NCBI GenBank assembly: GCA_018292915.2
Contig: JACVVK020000014.1
Coordinates: forward strand, 1,115,001-1,179,000
DNA from: Batillaria attramentaria
Lineage: Eukaryota > Mollusca > Gastropoda > Batillariidae
Direction: 5' to 3'
DNA length: 64,000 nucleotides
The position numbers were made by a program, and so were the translations under genes. Shown piece after piece: positions 45,389-58,000 of this stretch. The notes under the pieces are model-generated. The model saw nothing but the letters and a program-made list of their open reading frames with translations. It was not told the DNA's origin and did no database searches. How positions within the stretch are numbered: position 1 is the stretch's first letter; each line of letters starts with the position of its first letter.

Positions 45389-45475
<87 letters not shown>

Positions 45476-45726
45476 AACACACACACACGACACACGCGAG
45501 CGCGCGCGCGCACGCGTAATTCAGTCATTATTCAGTCCTGGAAATCACTCGCCTGCAGGCTAGGCATTGTGAGATGAAAAGTACATGAAACAAAAACACC
45601 TTTTGGAAGCTGATTGAAGAATCCACTTCTTTTCATTACTAAGTTACGTCAGCTCAGCCACACAAATCCCGGGCAGTGACGCCAGGGCATCCCCAGCAAA
45701 GATCGGGCAGTCCCGGGCATCATTTA
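44646..45726. mobile_element. 1.1-kb terminal-inverted-repeat element upstream of CNOT1
   Basis: Left end TAAATCATGCCCGGGACTGC (44646); right end, reverse complemented, TAAATGATGCCCGGGACTGC (ends 45726). The arms extend about 70 bp with diverged middles and share CTGCCCGGGATTT at their inner edge. The interior holds a long CA run and no transposase. It ends about 210 bp before the CNOT1 start. Confidence 0.75.
45389..45489. repeat. (AC)n microsatellite
   Basis: About 100 bp of AC with few AAAC interruptions, followed by GCGCGCGCGC. Confidence 0.97.
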
Positions 45727-45938
45727 ATTAGACGCGAACTGAGTCCAATCCATGATGGCCGCTGCGACGCCATGTCGGGGATTGTGATGATGCGGTGAAA
45801 CGCTGGAACTTTCCTGATGTTGGCCCCCACACGGCCCCGTTTCCTACCAGAAAGAGTTTCAGAGTTTTGTACATATTTTTGTTTTGAGAAAGCCTTGAAT
45901 CTTATTTGGGGCTTTCGTTTCTGTGTGTATGGAATAAT
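45727..45938 (+). promoter_or_regulatory. CNOT1: Possible CNOT1 promoter / 5'UTR region
   Basis: 212 bp between the end of an inverted-repeat element and the CNOT1 ATG. It holds GATGGCCGCTGCGACGCC at about 45753, which resembles the GATGGCGGC (YY1-type) motif of many animal housekeeping promoters. A possible acceptor TTTCCTACCAG at 45841-45851 could mean a separate 5'UTR exon. No TATA box was recognised. This is inference only. Confidence 0.25.
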
Positions 45939-46040
45939 ATGAATCTAGATTCGCTTTCCTTTGCTTTGGCAGAGATAAGTTTTTCAGTGGCCAATCTCAC
46001 CAAGAAAAACTACAAAAACAGCGTCACTGAAGTCAATCAT
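45939..46040 (+). CDS. CNOT1: CNOT1 exon 1, initiator ATG
   Basis: Residues 1-34, [15 protein letters not shown] onward to NSVTEVNH; donor GTGAGT. The reading frame stays open upstream, but no earlier ATG occurs in it, and the family's N-terminus starts here. Confidence 0.95.
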
Positions 46041-49000
46041 GTGAGTATGAATGTGGCTGGACATCTTCATTTTACCGCTGGTGTAATGCATGTACTTCGC
46101 GGGGGCAAAATATGGTTCCAAATGGCCTTAGGAAAAAACAAGCGCCATTGTTGACCCACCACGAGGCTCGCCGAGAGTTCACGCGTTTAGTATTTTTGTG
46201 TGATTTACAGAACCCTGATTTCAGTTTCCTAAACTTTCTGTTTCAAACTACACCAAGAACACTTATCAATAGGTTTATTTGGATTTGTAGACACTGTCAG
46301 CACCCTTCTTGGTAGAAATGTTGCTTGACCTTTCTCTTTGTTTGAAATGTACGCCAGTGACTGTGAAGATGCACTCATTCCGGTATCTCCCATATGTGTT
46401 TGTAAATAGTCAACAGACAGGAAGTTGTGCGTTTTCCTCGGGATAACCTGCTCGGTAGCGAATGTAGTTTGAACTGTTGTATAATAAAAATTCAGACATT
46501 TGGCATATAGTGTGTGTGTATGTTTGTTAAGTTCTGTAAGATCAGGACATGATAAGTCATAGACTCGTGTACTAAAGTTCATTCTCCATGACAAGACAAA
46601 ACCTTAGACTGTGCAAATTCCACTCCACTCCACACTACTCATATTGGTATGAACTCACAATTTCCTGCATACATTTAGCAAGTTGGCATTCCCAATCGTG
46701 TGGACTCCCCGTATCCCATACAGATACACATGCCAGCGAGACAGTGCTAGCTGATGAAGACCATGATGTGTGCAAGTTACAGTCTAGTCTATCCCCATGT
46801 CAGATCGTGTTATTGGGAGAGCCGCGGTCAGGTGTGTGAAAGGACAAAACCATGCTACTCTTGCCAAAAATGGACTGTGGCACACATAAAATAAAACGAC
46901 TACAGAGTGGTGTGTGAGGGAGACACCTCTGTAGATTATGTGAACAGCATGCTGCTTTTCATGATCGTGCCCACCCTTTGTCACCAACTTTAATTTATCA
47001 TGTGTAGTTTCCTAGCTACGAACGACGTTTTGCGAACGAATGTTTTTGAATGCATTTTGACAAACAGCCTGCCCTCCTGCGACAATAGGATTCAAAGATT
47101 CAAATGACTTTATTGTGTCCAAGAACAAATTTGTTTTTTTGTTCAGGAGCATGAATGAATAAAATAAAGGGTTAATATTTAAAGGCAGCTTCACTGTGTA
47201 TAACTAATATAAGACAAGCAAACTAAAACTGATAAGAAAGGGTCACCAGATCAGAAGAAATCATGCATACCGAATATGCTCAGATGTTGTCCTTCAGATC
47301 TTTTAGACCCGATGCACACGAGCGTCGGCGTCAGCACCATGAAGCAAGCAGCGAAGGCTGTCTCGCATCATACGCCTCGCGTGAGCGCGCGGTGTGCGCC
47401 GTTTGCATACACACTTGGCTTCGGCGTCATTCGCCTGCACGGCCTGTTCGCTGAGCCCACACTGCACGCGCTGACCCACACTGCTTTCTGATTGGCTGAA
47501 ACCAAGTCTGCAGCGCGGCGTCAGCAGCAGAAATAGGACATGTTCTATACGCGGCGTCAAAGGATTCCGCCGCCTGGCATCATTGATGCCGTTGCCTGTC
47601 GCCAGGCGCCGATGTCATGCACACATGGCGGCGCCTTGAAACTGTCGCTGGGAGTCAGATCCGCCGCTCGGCATCATGACGCTGACGCTCGTGTGCATCG
47701 GGCCTTAGCGTCTCTGGATGCATGCGGCTGTTGTGCGGAAAATAGAATTATAAGATGTAGCAGAAAGTGTAGATCCCACACTCACAAAAAAGCCCTGTTT
47801 GGGGAAGTAACTCTTAACTGTTATCTGAGCGGTCCTATGTGCCCCAATACTGAAGGTAGGATTTTTCGTCGATGCGAGACCTACACTGACCGCTTCACCT
47901 TATAATTTTATTTCCACACAACAGCTGTGTGCGCTCAGAGACCTAGCAAACTTGAATGACAACATATGAGCAGATTTGTTATACATGTATACATACAGTA
48001 TGTATTATTTCTTTCAACCTGGTGACCTTATTGTGGCAGTGGGCAGGCTGTCCAAATGCGTTCGGTAAAAAATCGTTTGCAAAACGTCATTCATAGCTAG
48101 GAAACTACAAGTGACAAAGTTGGTGAGCAAAGGGTGAGCACGGCATCAAAAGCCACCCAAGCAGCATGCCATTCACATATATACCAATACCGTGGAGATG
48201 TCTGTTAAGTATTGCACGTTGCACAGCTGGTCATTTTTATTTAATTTTGTGTATGTGCCAAGGAGTTTTAATGCGAGGATAGCATGGGTTCTGTCCTTTC
48301 AAACGTCGCACTACTCCGATCTGACGTTCTAATATGGTCTGACCCAGGCAAACTGTGCACAGCATGTGTGACTTCGTACTACTTTGTGTCATGAATTAAG
48401 AATTGTGCTGTGTTGCAGCAGTTGCAATAAAATAAATGCTAATTCTGGTTTTTCTCATGGTTTTTCTCAGTTGGTGGCCCAGCACGGGGCTGAAGCAGAC
48501 AGGCATCTTTACAGGTGCCTTTTCTCTCACGTCGATTTCAGTGGGGATGGTAAAAGCAGTGGCAAAGACTTTCATCAGGTATTGTTCATCTTTTTTCCAA
48601 GCAGTTTTCTTTATGTGTAGTGAGTGAGACAGTGAGTGAGTATACATGTGATTCTGAGCATCAGACACTATTATACATGTTCAAATAAAATTTCCATTGT
48701 TTTACTTATGGCTTCCAGTAGGTGTGATCACATAACTATTTGGTCTCTTGTTGTGGCAAACTCTGGTATAGTTTCTGATATTGTTTCATGTAAAAATATT
48801 TTTCCATTCTAAGGTTATCGTTCTTGGTCAGTTACAATTCTTCTTATTTTGTTACAGACAGAGCTGTGTTGGAAAAACGTCTCTTCAGTTTATTATACAC
48901 TGTACACATTTCTGTTTCATTATGTCAGTTGTGATTTAAAAAAAAACAAAAAAAAACCGTATTTGCTTTGTATTCATTCACTATTAACACACCATAATAG

Positions 49001-52000
49001 CATGAAACATTCCATGTTCCATGTAATCTTTTCTTTTTGCGACCGTCATTCAGCTTACTCATGGTCAGGCTTTACTTTTTTCCTGACTTTCGTAAAACTT
49101 TGGTGTGTTCGGCAGATCCAGTTTCTGGTGCAAGAGTGTGCGTCACTTCTGAGCAAACCCAACTTTGTGTCCATCCTCTGCTACGCAATCGACAACCCCC
49201 TTCATCAGCAGAAAGTAAGGGTCGCTTAAAGAATTATCATAAATATAGCTGGCTCAGTCCAGAAGTTATATTTATTATGTTGTGCTTGGTACTAACAGTA
49301 GGGTTGCACAGTGATTCTAATGTGGCAGGCAGTATTCGCCCTAGTGTTCCTGTATGGAGCACAGGAATGTGTGGCTCTCATGTGTTCGGCAGTAATTTAC
49401 AGTTGATTCTATTTCTGATGTGGTTGGCAGTAATGTGCAGTTGCTTTAATTTTGAGTAGGCACTGAAACCTGAGAGGGGATAAATATTGTAAAAGTGTCC
49501 ATAGTTTCTATGTGTATTCCTTTTTCAGTTTCACACTGGTTCCGGTTTTGAAGCATTACATTGAAAATGTTCAGTAAAAAAAAAAGAATAATCGGGCTCT
49601 AAAATGAAAACTGGACTTGCTTGCAAAACCAGATACTATCCGTATGTGTACATGAACCATTGCTTTGTACTAATATTGTAGTTGCTTATTATTTTGAGCA
49701 TAAGATTCCCTCCGGAATACTGATGAAAATAGATGTATTTTGCAGTTAGATAAAACATGCTAATGGTCATATTTTCCTCCTCAACAGACCCTCAAACCCT
49801 CTGCTCAGCTGTTCCCACAGTTGAGCAAAGTGCTGAAGTTGAGTCGCGTGCAGGAGGTGGTGTTTGCCTTTGCCTTACTCAACTCTTCCATCACTGACAC
49901 TCCCCAGTACGCTACACAGTTCATCAAACAGAAACTACCCGATCTTCTGCACTCCTACGTTGATGCAGGTCAGAACCACTTTTGTTTTCCCCCCTTGTTA
50001 GTTGATGTATGTTTGTGGGTTGTTTTTCTCGTTTTTGTTTTTTAACTGTTGTCGGTTTGTTTTTGTTTTATTGTCCTTGTTGCTTCTTTCTGTTGTTGGT
50101 CATTTTGTTTTGCCGTTTAACGCAGAAGTTGTGCTGTTGAGACACAGCTTGCATGAATGCATGGGGGGAAATTGGTAAATTAATCCAAGAAGACTGTTAT
50201 TTATGGGGGTTGTTCCTGTTTGGTTTAGAACAATTGATACTCTGGCCTGGAGTTTGCCTTGTCTTTTTCAGTAGCGCAAAGTAATGTAGAGCAAAATTAG
50301 ACATACATGCATGATAAGTTTATAATCTATGCTTTATATACTCTGTAAGTTGTTATTTGTCTAGTGTAAGTTGAGAAAATGCATTGTTTAATTATTATTT
50401 TTTAAACCTTTTTTTTACCGTCTTAAAATTGTAAGGTGCTTAGATTAAATTGGAGCTGAGGGATAAGCGCCCTATAAGTGTTGTTATTATTATTAAGTTA
50501 GCCAAGCTTGTGGCTGGCAAACCTGCTTTCTCATTCAGACATACAGCCACTTTGCATAATTTACTGAACAATAATAGGGAGATTATCACACAGTTTGGAG
50601 TTTATTGCGCCCTATAGAGTATAAGTGTTATTATAAAGTTAGCCAAGCTTGTGGCTGGCAAACCAGCTTTCTCATTCAGACATACAGCCACCTTGCATTA
50701 ACTGAACAATGGTAGGGAGATCATCACACAGTTTGGAGTTTATACCTTGAGCTCTGAACACTATGCTGCTGGTGTTGCAGACACAACAGCACGTCAGGAG
50801 GGAGGTCTGCAGGACGCGGGCATAGAGGCTTTGCATCTCCTCCTTTCCCACGTGGTACGCGGACGTGACACATTTGGCATCGGCAAGGAGCAGAGAGAGG
50901 CTTTGCTCAAGACACTGCGGCGAGGTAAGCATAACAGAAGTATCGTGTGATTGTCCTCTGCTCCAGTGCTAGCTCGTTTTTTTAACTGTTTGGTTGTTGT
51001 TTGAATTTGATGTTTGGTCAGTGTTGTTTGGTTGGTGGTGGTGGTGTTTTGTTTCTTTCTTTGGGGGGGGGGGGGGGGGGGGGTGCATGTTTGGTTTTGT
51101 TGTTTTGGTTGAGGGGAAGGGGGTAACTTTTTCACTTTTTTAATTGTGGTTAAGAGCAAAGGTTTATGTTCCTAAAATGCATGTGTTTGTGAGACACAAG
51201 GCAAACAGGTATGATTTTCTTACAATGTTTTCCTTACACTCAGATTTCCCCCGAGATCGTGTGCCTGCAGTTTTGAGCCCTCTTCTCTATCCTGAAACTG
51301 AAGACATTCCCCTCAACAAACTCGCTGATCTGGCCAACATGCCTTCCTCAATGGTAAGTTTTTATGTTGTTGTTTTTCTGGGTTTGCTTGTTGTGTGTTG
51401 GTTGTATTTTTGTTGTTGTTTGTTTGTCGGGTATTTTGCTTCAGGCAGGTGAAGTTTGTACTTTTCCACCCAGAACACCCTGCAGATTACATTATTCTTT
51501 TGTGTAAACTGCCTACAGTGTTTCGAGCTGATTTCCTTATCAAAACAAGTTAAGGGTTATTTTAGCCCTCTGTCCACATATTTTCCAGTGCAGTGTAAGC
51601 TTGGGATGGTAGACCTGAGCTTTGTTTTCTGCTGATAAAAGCGTATTCATACTTTCAGATGGATTCTTCACTGGCTGAGCTGATGCTGGAAGCTGGCTAC
51701 AGCTGCACCTCCACGTAATTGCTCTTTACTCTCTTCAGAGTTTATCTGTAAATGTTATCACAAATTCCTGGTCTTTTGTAAGTGTGTTGGCTTTATTGAC
51801 CTTGTTATGGAAGGGATAGTGATGTCAGCATTTAAAGATTTCTTCTGTTAGCAGCACCAGGAGTGTGTTTTGTTTTGAGGGTTTTTTGTGGGTTTTTTTT
51901 TTGTTTTTTGTTTTTTTTTTTTTGGGGGGGGGGTCTAATCAGGGTTCCTTGTAGGACATTTTCATATACGTAGATGATGTCTGGACTCCTAAGGCTGCCC

Positions 52001-55000
52001 CACACGAAAGTGTATTTCACTACTTATGCCACAAGTCTTGGTGTTGTAATGGTAGTTTATGATTGTTGTATTCATCAGCCCGGACGAATGCCGCGGCATT
52101 GTGATGCAGCTGGGAGTGAGAGAACTGACACCTCTAGCTGTGGCGCGTGTCCTCGGCATGATGGCTCGCACAACCACCGGACTTGGAGACGCACAGCAGC
52201 AGCCGGTAAGCAGCAGGGAAGACTTAGGGCGTGTGTGTGTTCGTGAGCATTTGTGCTTTGATTGTGATCACTGCTTCTCTCTGTATGTGAACGAATGAAA
52301 TCGTATGTTGTGTAGTAGCCCCAGTTTCACTTTCAGGCAAATTGTTGGATTGCAACAGAGGTGGGACAGCGCTTCCTCGTGGTTTTTATACTTCTTACAT
52401 GACATCATTTACAGTGTGTTGGTTGCATGTTTTGAAGTTTGGGCTGAAATTTTCTATTCGTTTATGTTACCTTCCTTTTCCATCAGCGTTCCTTACAGCG
52501 TGCAAAACTGAAGGTCACTTTGACCATCTCTGTCAAATTCAGAGGGTCGTTTTGTTAAATCAGTGAAGTACAGCCTCAAACCCTCTGCGTCAGATTCTGG
52601 AGTCTTTGCGTAAATGACACACTTGTATGCGTAATAAGGAACACTGTCCATCCTCAGTTCTAGCCAGTGTTTTAGCGTTACACACAATGATTAGTGCTGG
52701 ACCATCAACCAGTTGATTCAACGTGCAGCCCTAAAATTAAAAAAAAAAAAAAAACTGCGTATAGAGAAGTAGCAGAGACAGTGGCCCATGGCTGCCACAA
52801 AAATTAAGGGCTGCCATATTTAACAAGAAAAATCTGAAAAAAGAAGAAGAGGCATGAGGAGTGTTAAAAAGTTCACGACCAAGTGAAGTCCATGGTTAGT
52901 ATGGCGAAGAAAGCATGAAGGGAAAAATGCATGTACCTACATGAGTTTTGAAATTAAACATTCAAGCCTACTCTGTTAGCCGTCACAAGTTGCATAGTGT
53001 TAGAACATGTCAGAAGTTGCTGATTCATACTTGTAGCATGCACACAGAATTGACAACATTTTGCATGAATTTGGGATTGTAGTTACTTAGCAACTAGAAC
53101 TGCACGGACGCAAGTTTCCACAGCCACTTAAACGCTTAGCTGAGAAACACTCAGTCTACTTGTCTAGACAATGTCCTGTTGATCAGTGTGCAGTTTTATG
53201 TGTTTTATTACGTATTTCTTTATCTTTCTTTGTGTGTTTATGCTTGTTTACTTACTTTAAGAGATTAGCATTTCTTTATTGTACAAATTAGAATAACACT
53301 CGTTTGTTTTTTTTTGCAAACTGTTTTGAGAGAGGTTGATGAGTCTTTCCTTGTTACTTTGTGATTTGTTTGGTGTTGTTTTTCATTGTCAGTGTCGGTC
53401 AGATTTTTGTGTTCATTTATGAAAAAGCAACCCCTGAAACACACACACACAAATGTTGCTGCTGATTTGGTGTTTCACAAAGACTGTAAAAGTTACTGCC
53501 CTGAAAAATCAGGCACTTTGGTCACAGGGTGGCGGATGGGGAGAGAAGTCAGAAACTCCTGGCATGACAACCTGGAATGTTGACATCTTTGCCCAAGTTG
53601 TTCTGGAACTGGTAAGCTTTGTTTAGAATGCTGCTTATGTCTTTGAAAAAATCCTTTCCCTTGAGCTCCAAAGCTTCGGGGTTAAAGTACTTAAACATGA
53701 CTTGTTTGAGGTTCCTAGTTTCTTAATTCTAGTCCTGTTGAATAGAGTTTTGTTTTGTTCTTGTTTCCTTCAGGGTTCGTACATGCATTGAATGTCTTTG
53801 AAAGTCTTGGAATTTTGGAGACCCTTTTTCAAGTCTTTGAAAGTCTTTAAATTTCGATGTTTTGAAAGAGTGTCTTTGAAAGTCTTTGAAATATCATGAA
53901 ATGATTTTTTTTTTTTTTTCCCCACGATCGTATTTTCGGGGCCAGCTCACTGTTTGCGCGTCTCTGGCCATGTCACTGTTCATGGACATATTATTATAAT
54001 ACACCAGTATTCATTATTAGGATTGCGATAGCAGGGTCTTTTAATTTTTATTTTTGGTCTTTGAAAAGTCTTTGAATTTTGCTCTCAAAATCCTGTACGA
54101 ACCCTGACCTTGGTCTGGGTGTCCTTACTTCTCGTGTTGATAGTGTCATCCCTGCTACTGTTCTTTGTATTAATACCACTGGTTGATTGACAGGCACCAA
54201 GTCTGAGCTGGAAAGATGTTGTAGCTCAGTTGGACCACCCTGGCTTCCACATCCCCAGCAAGAAAGGGCTGAGGGTGTTGGTACAGGGGCTCTTTCGTGG
54301 TCTCCACGAGGTTTTCCCCGTCCATCTCCTCTTCCGTCCCTGGAACAACACAGAAGGACAGGTAACTTCGAGTTACACTGCTGCTTAGCACAATAAAATG
54401 TACTTGTCCTGGATGTCCCTGTAAGTGTAACTTTGTATGTGGATTTTTGGTTTCCTCCTGTGAAGCACTTGGTCATGCCAAAATGCACCAGACTGCACAG
54501 ATTTTGGTCTGTTTAGTATATTTAAAAAATCTTGGGGGGGGGGGGGGGATGCTCCCAGACACCCTGTGCAAGTTTCCTTTGCAGTCACGCAGGCGTGGCT
54601 TTGCCACTTAAGTCACTAAATGCTGCACACTTTTCCTCCTCTTGGAACATGGACCATTTTTGACTAACTGATACACACACAGGCACACCTCTCTACCACC
54701 ACTTGTTCAGCCAGTTGTGGATGTAGCATACCCTGACTTGGTGAGTGCTCTTTCTGTGTTGCAGTTATCATTCATCCTGCAAGCTCTGCGCCATTACGAC
54801 ATATTCTGCTTCGCTGATCACCTGGTGGACGTGGTGGTGATAGATATCCTCAAGTCTGCCCCGAATGAGGATGACCGTGAGATTGCTACATGGTAAGATA
54901 TATGTACTGTGCGCTACTTTTGTTGCTGTTGTTGAATGCAGAAATATCTTTTACTGAAAGTTATCAGAGGGAATTTCTTAAAAATGAGAGGAAAAAAGTC

Positions 55001-58000
55001 TGTTAAGAATAATAAGAATAATAATGATTTGTCTGGCGCCCAACCTCCTGTTGGAGCTCTGGGAGCCTTAAAATAGCAAAACTGTTACATGCATATAGTC
55101 ATACATACAGTCTCAATACATTCTTACAAACATCATGATGATGATGATGGTGATACACATATATACAACAGTAATACCCACATGATACATAAATACACAC
55201 GTGTACACATTCATACACATACAGACAGACAGACTTACATAAACATGCAGTTGACCATAAATAAAATTTAATGAAGATGAACATGATAACCAGTCTGACC
55301 TGAACAGACCTGCCTACACTACACATTGACCATAGAAAACTAAGTAATTTGGGGCTTACTACGCAGCTACGCATTTAATTGCCCTACTACACATTTTTTT
55401 CCCCGTTTTTTTAATTTAGCAGTTAGCGTTTCGTCAAATCCGATCTGAACTTTTGCTCGCACCGATCCAGCTTTTTGAACGAGCCTCATTCAAAGTTTAA
55501 AGATGTATAAATACCTGGTAGAAAGAAATTCGGCTAAAAAAAACAAAAACCTGAGATACTATGGTAGTACTCTGTAACCAGTCGAATCAAACAAGCCAAA
55601 GAATAGAATAGTTGATCTGTAGCTTAAGCGCCAAGCTGGCACATTTCAGTTGGGATACGTTAGGACTACTCATTTGGCCAGGAAACTACTCGTTTGGTTT
55701 TTGGCACTACTCATGTCATGTTTGGTGGGTAGGCAGGTCTGCCTGAAGAAAAACAGAGCTACATTGGCTGTGATTTCGCTGGAGGAAAAAGTGCATGGAG
55801 GTGCTCTTTGGTTAGTGCGACTTGTTTCCTGCAGTGGGCAGTCTGTGTAGAACCAGCCCAGAGATGTTTCTTCAGTTGAAGATGAATCTAGACTAGAGCA
55901 ATTGGAAACATCATTTTCTTACACATGCATGATACAGTTTGGCTAATCTGCAACGCTGGGTTGTCAGAGAATTCTGTACCACTTAGGTCATTATATGTAT
56001 GGACTGTGTTTGCAGGAAGTCACTGAACCTGGTGGAAACTTTGCTGCGACTGTCGGAGGCAGGTCACTACCAGGCTGTGTTCGACGCCTTCAAGTTCCCA
56101 ATGACCAAGTGTCCAGACATTCTCGTCCTGGCTCTACTGCAAACCACGGTCAGTGCAAAACTCTCAGGCTCTGCTCTTCATGCACATTCTTGATTGTGTG
56201 TTCTGTTGTTTTGAAAACAGTTGTGTTTGAGCATACAGTCCACATACCAGTCTAGGTAGAGAACTTTGATCGTGTATCTTATAGCAAATGCATAAAATAA
56301 TGAAATGGAAATTTATGGCATGACAGCATTTAGAAATAGCACAGCACAGGAGAAGTGTTTGATGTGTTTCTGTTGTCATCCAGTCATGCCAACATTCTGT
56401 GATGACATAGATGAGATTGCCTTGTAAAATGTATATTGTTGGCTTTTTGAGCCTAAATATGCAACTTGTTCTCTCTTGTTTTATTGAAAATGTGCTATTG
56501 TTTATTTTGCAGCCGACCTGGAACACACTCAAGCAAGAGCTGATTTCCAACCTTATGTCCATCTTCCTCGGAAGCCACCCAAACTCAGCCGCTATCCTTC
56601 ACTATGCTTGGCATCACCAGGTTAGTCAAGGCAATTTTTTCACTTCCATTTTATACCTCCTCGTGACATCTGCTAAAACTCCTGTGCTTCACATCTTCTG
56701 CTATCAATTTTGTATTAACCCTTGTTTTGCAAAGAGCGCCAATCCAGGTTGTTCTGTTATGGATTCAAGTTTCCACATTCACTGCAATTGCCACCAAAAC
56801 GCAAAGATGTGGTTCACGTCTGCGAAGCAGGCATGCCTTACATCACCCACCCCCACCCCATTGTTGGCTTTCCAGTATTGGATTTTTTTTTTTTTTTTTT
56901 AATCACGCTTGCAAATGTGACTCCATCCTGAATATGTGCACTTATGAATATAAGGATGGATGGGTGTGATTTCAAAGACAGGGTCACTGGGAAAAACTTG
57001 CACCCATGTTGGCCATGTTGGGATTCAAACCCCTTGACTTGCCAATCACAGGTGCAATGCTGAACCAGCTGAGCCATGCTGCTCCTCTTGACACGTCTTT
57101 GCATAAAATTAAATGTCAAAGTGCGTGTTTATACTGAAGGTACTCGACTGCCTGGTCAGGGCTGTGTACTTACTTGTCATGGTTTGATTCCAGAGCCACT
57201 CCAGCACCATCCGCACACTGATCATGCACTCCATGGCGGAGTGGTACATGCGGGGTGAACCACATGACCAGATGCGCCTCGGGCGTATCTTGGATGTTGC
57301 TCAGGATCTCAAGGTTGGTGGTGATAACAAGGTTTCTAAGAAATACATGTCAGTTTCTAGGTGTATGGTCCTGTAGTCCTAGAATCTTCTAAAATCTTTT
57401 AGAAGCATTTGAAATACATCACCGTTGTCTTGGAGCCAACTGGTTTTAGAGATAATTTTGTCTTTGTTGTTTTTGAAAAAAGAAAAGAACAAAAGTTACT
57501 GGTCGGATCCAGTTGGAGTATTTAAGTAAATGGGTTTAGATTTTTCTTTCAGTCCAGTTTTAAAAAGCATGTGTGTGTGTGCGCCTGCATGTGTGCATGT
57601 CCTAGTCTTTCACTGATTGTGAGGCAAAGCGTTCAGATTAAAGCTTAGTCCATGTTTGTGTTTGCTGTGTGTGGGACTCATCTTTGTGCAACTTTGCAGG
57701 CATTGTCCATGCTTCTCAACGCAACTCCCTACGCGTTCGTTGTGGACCTGGCATGTCTGGCTACGCGCCGTGAGTACCTCAACATGGAGAAGTGGCTAAC
57801 CGACAAGATCACAGAACACAAGGTAGGCTGCTCTCCATTGCCTGTAACCTCCTTGCACCACAGGGCATAAGTCAAAATCGGAACAAATGTGTGCGTGCTC
57901 ATATTTTAATAATAATAATAACAGGGCTGCCACTCTTCCTGCTGTGGGAGGATTTCCGGCTGTGAAGAGCTTTCCGGCTTTTTACAGCATTTTCCGGCTT

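Noticed and set aside
45906..45938. Upstream extension of the CNOT1 start
   Set aside because: The frame is open, but it contains no ATG before 45939, and conserved residues begin at 45939.
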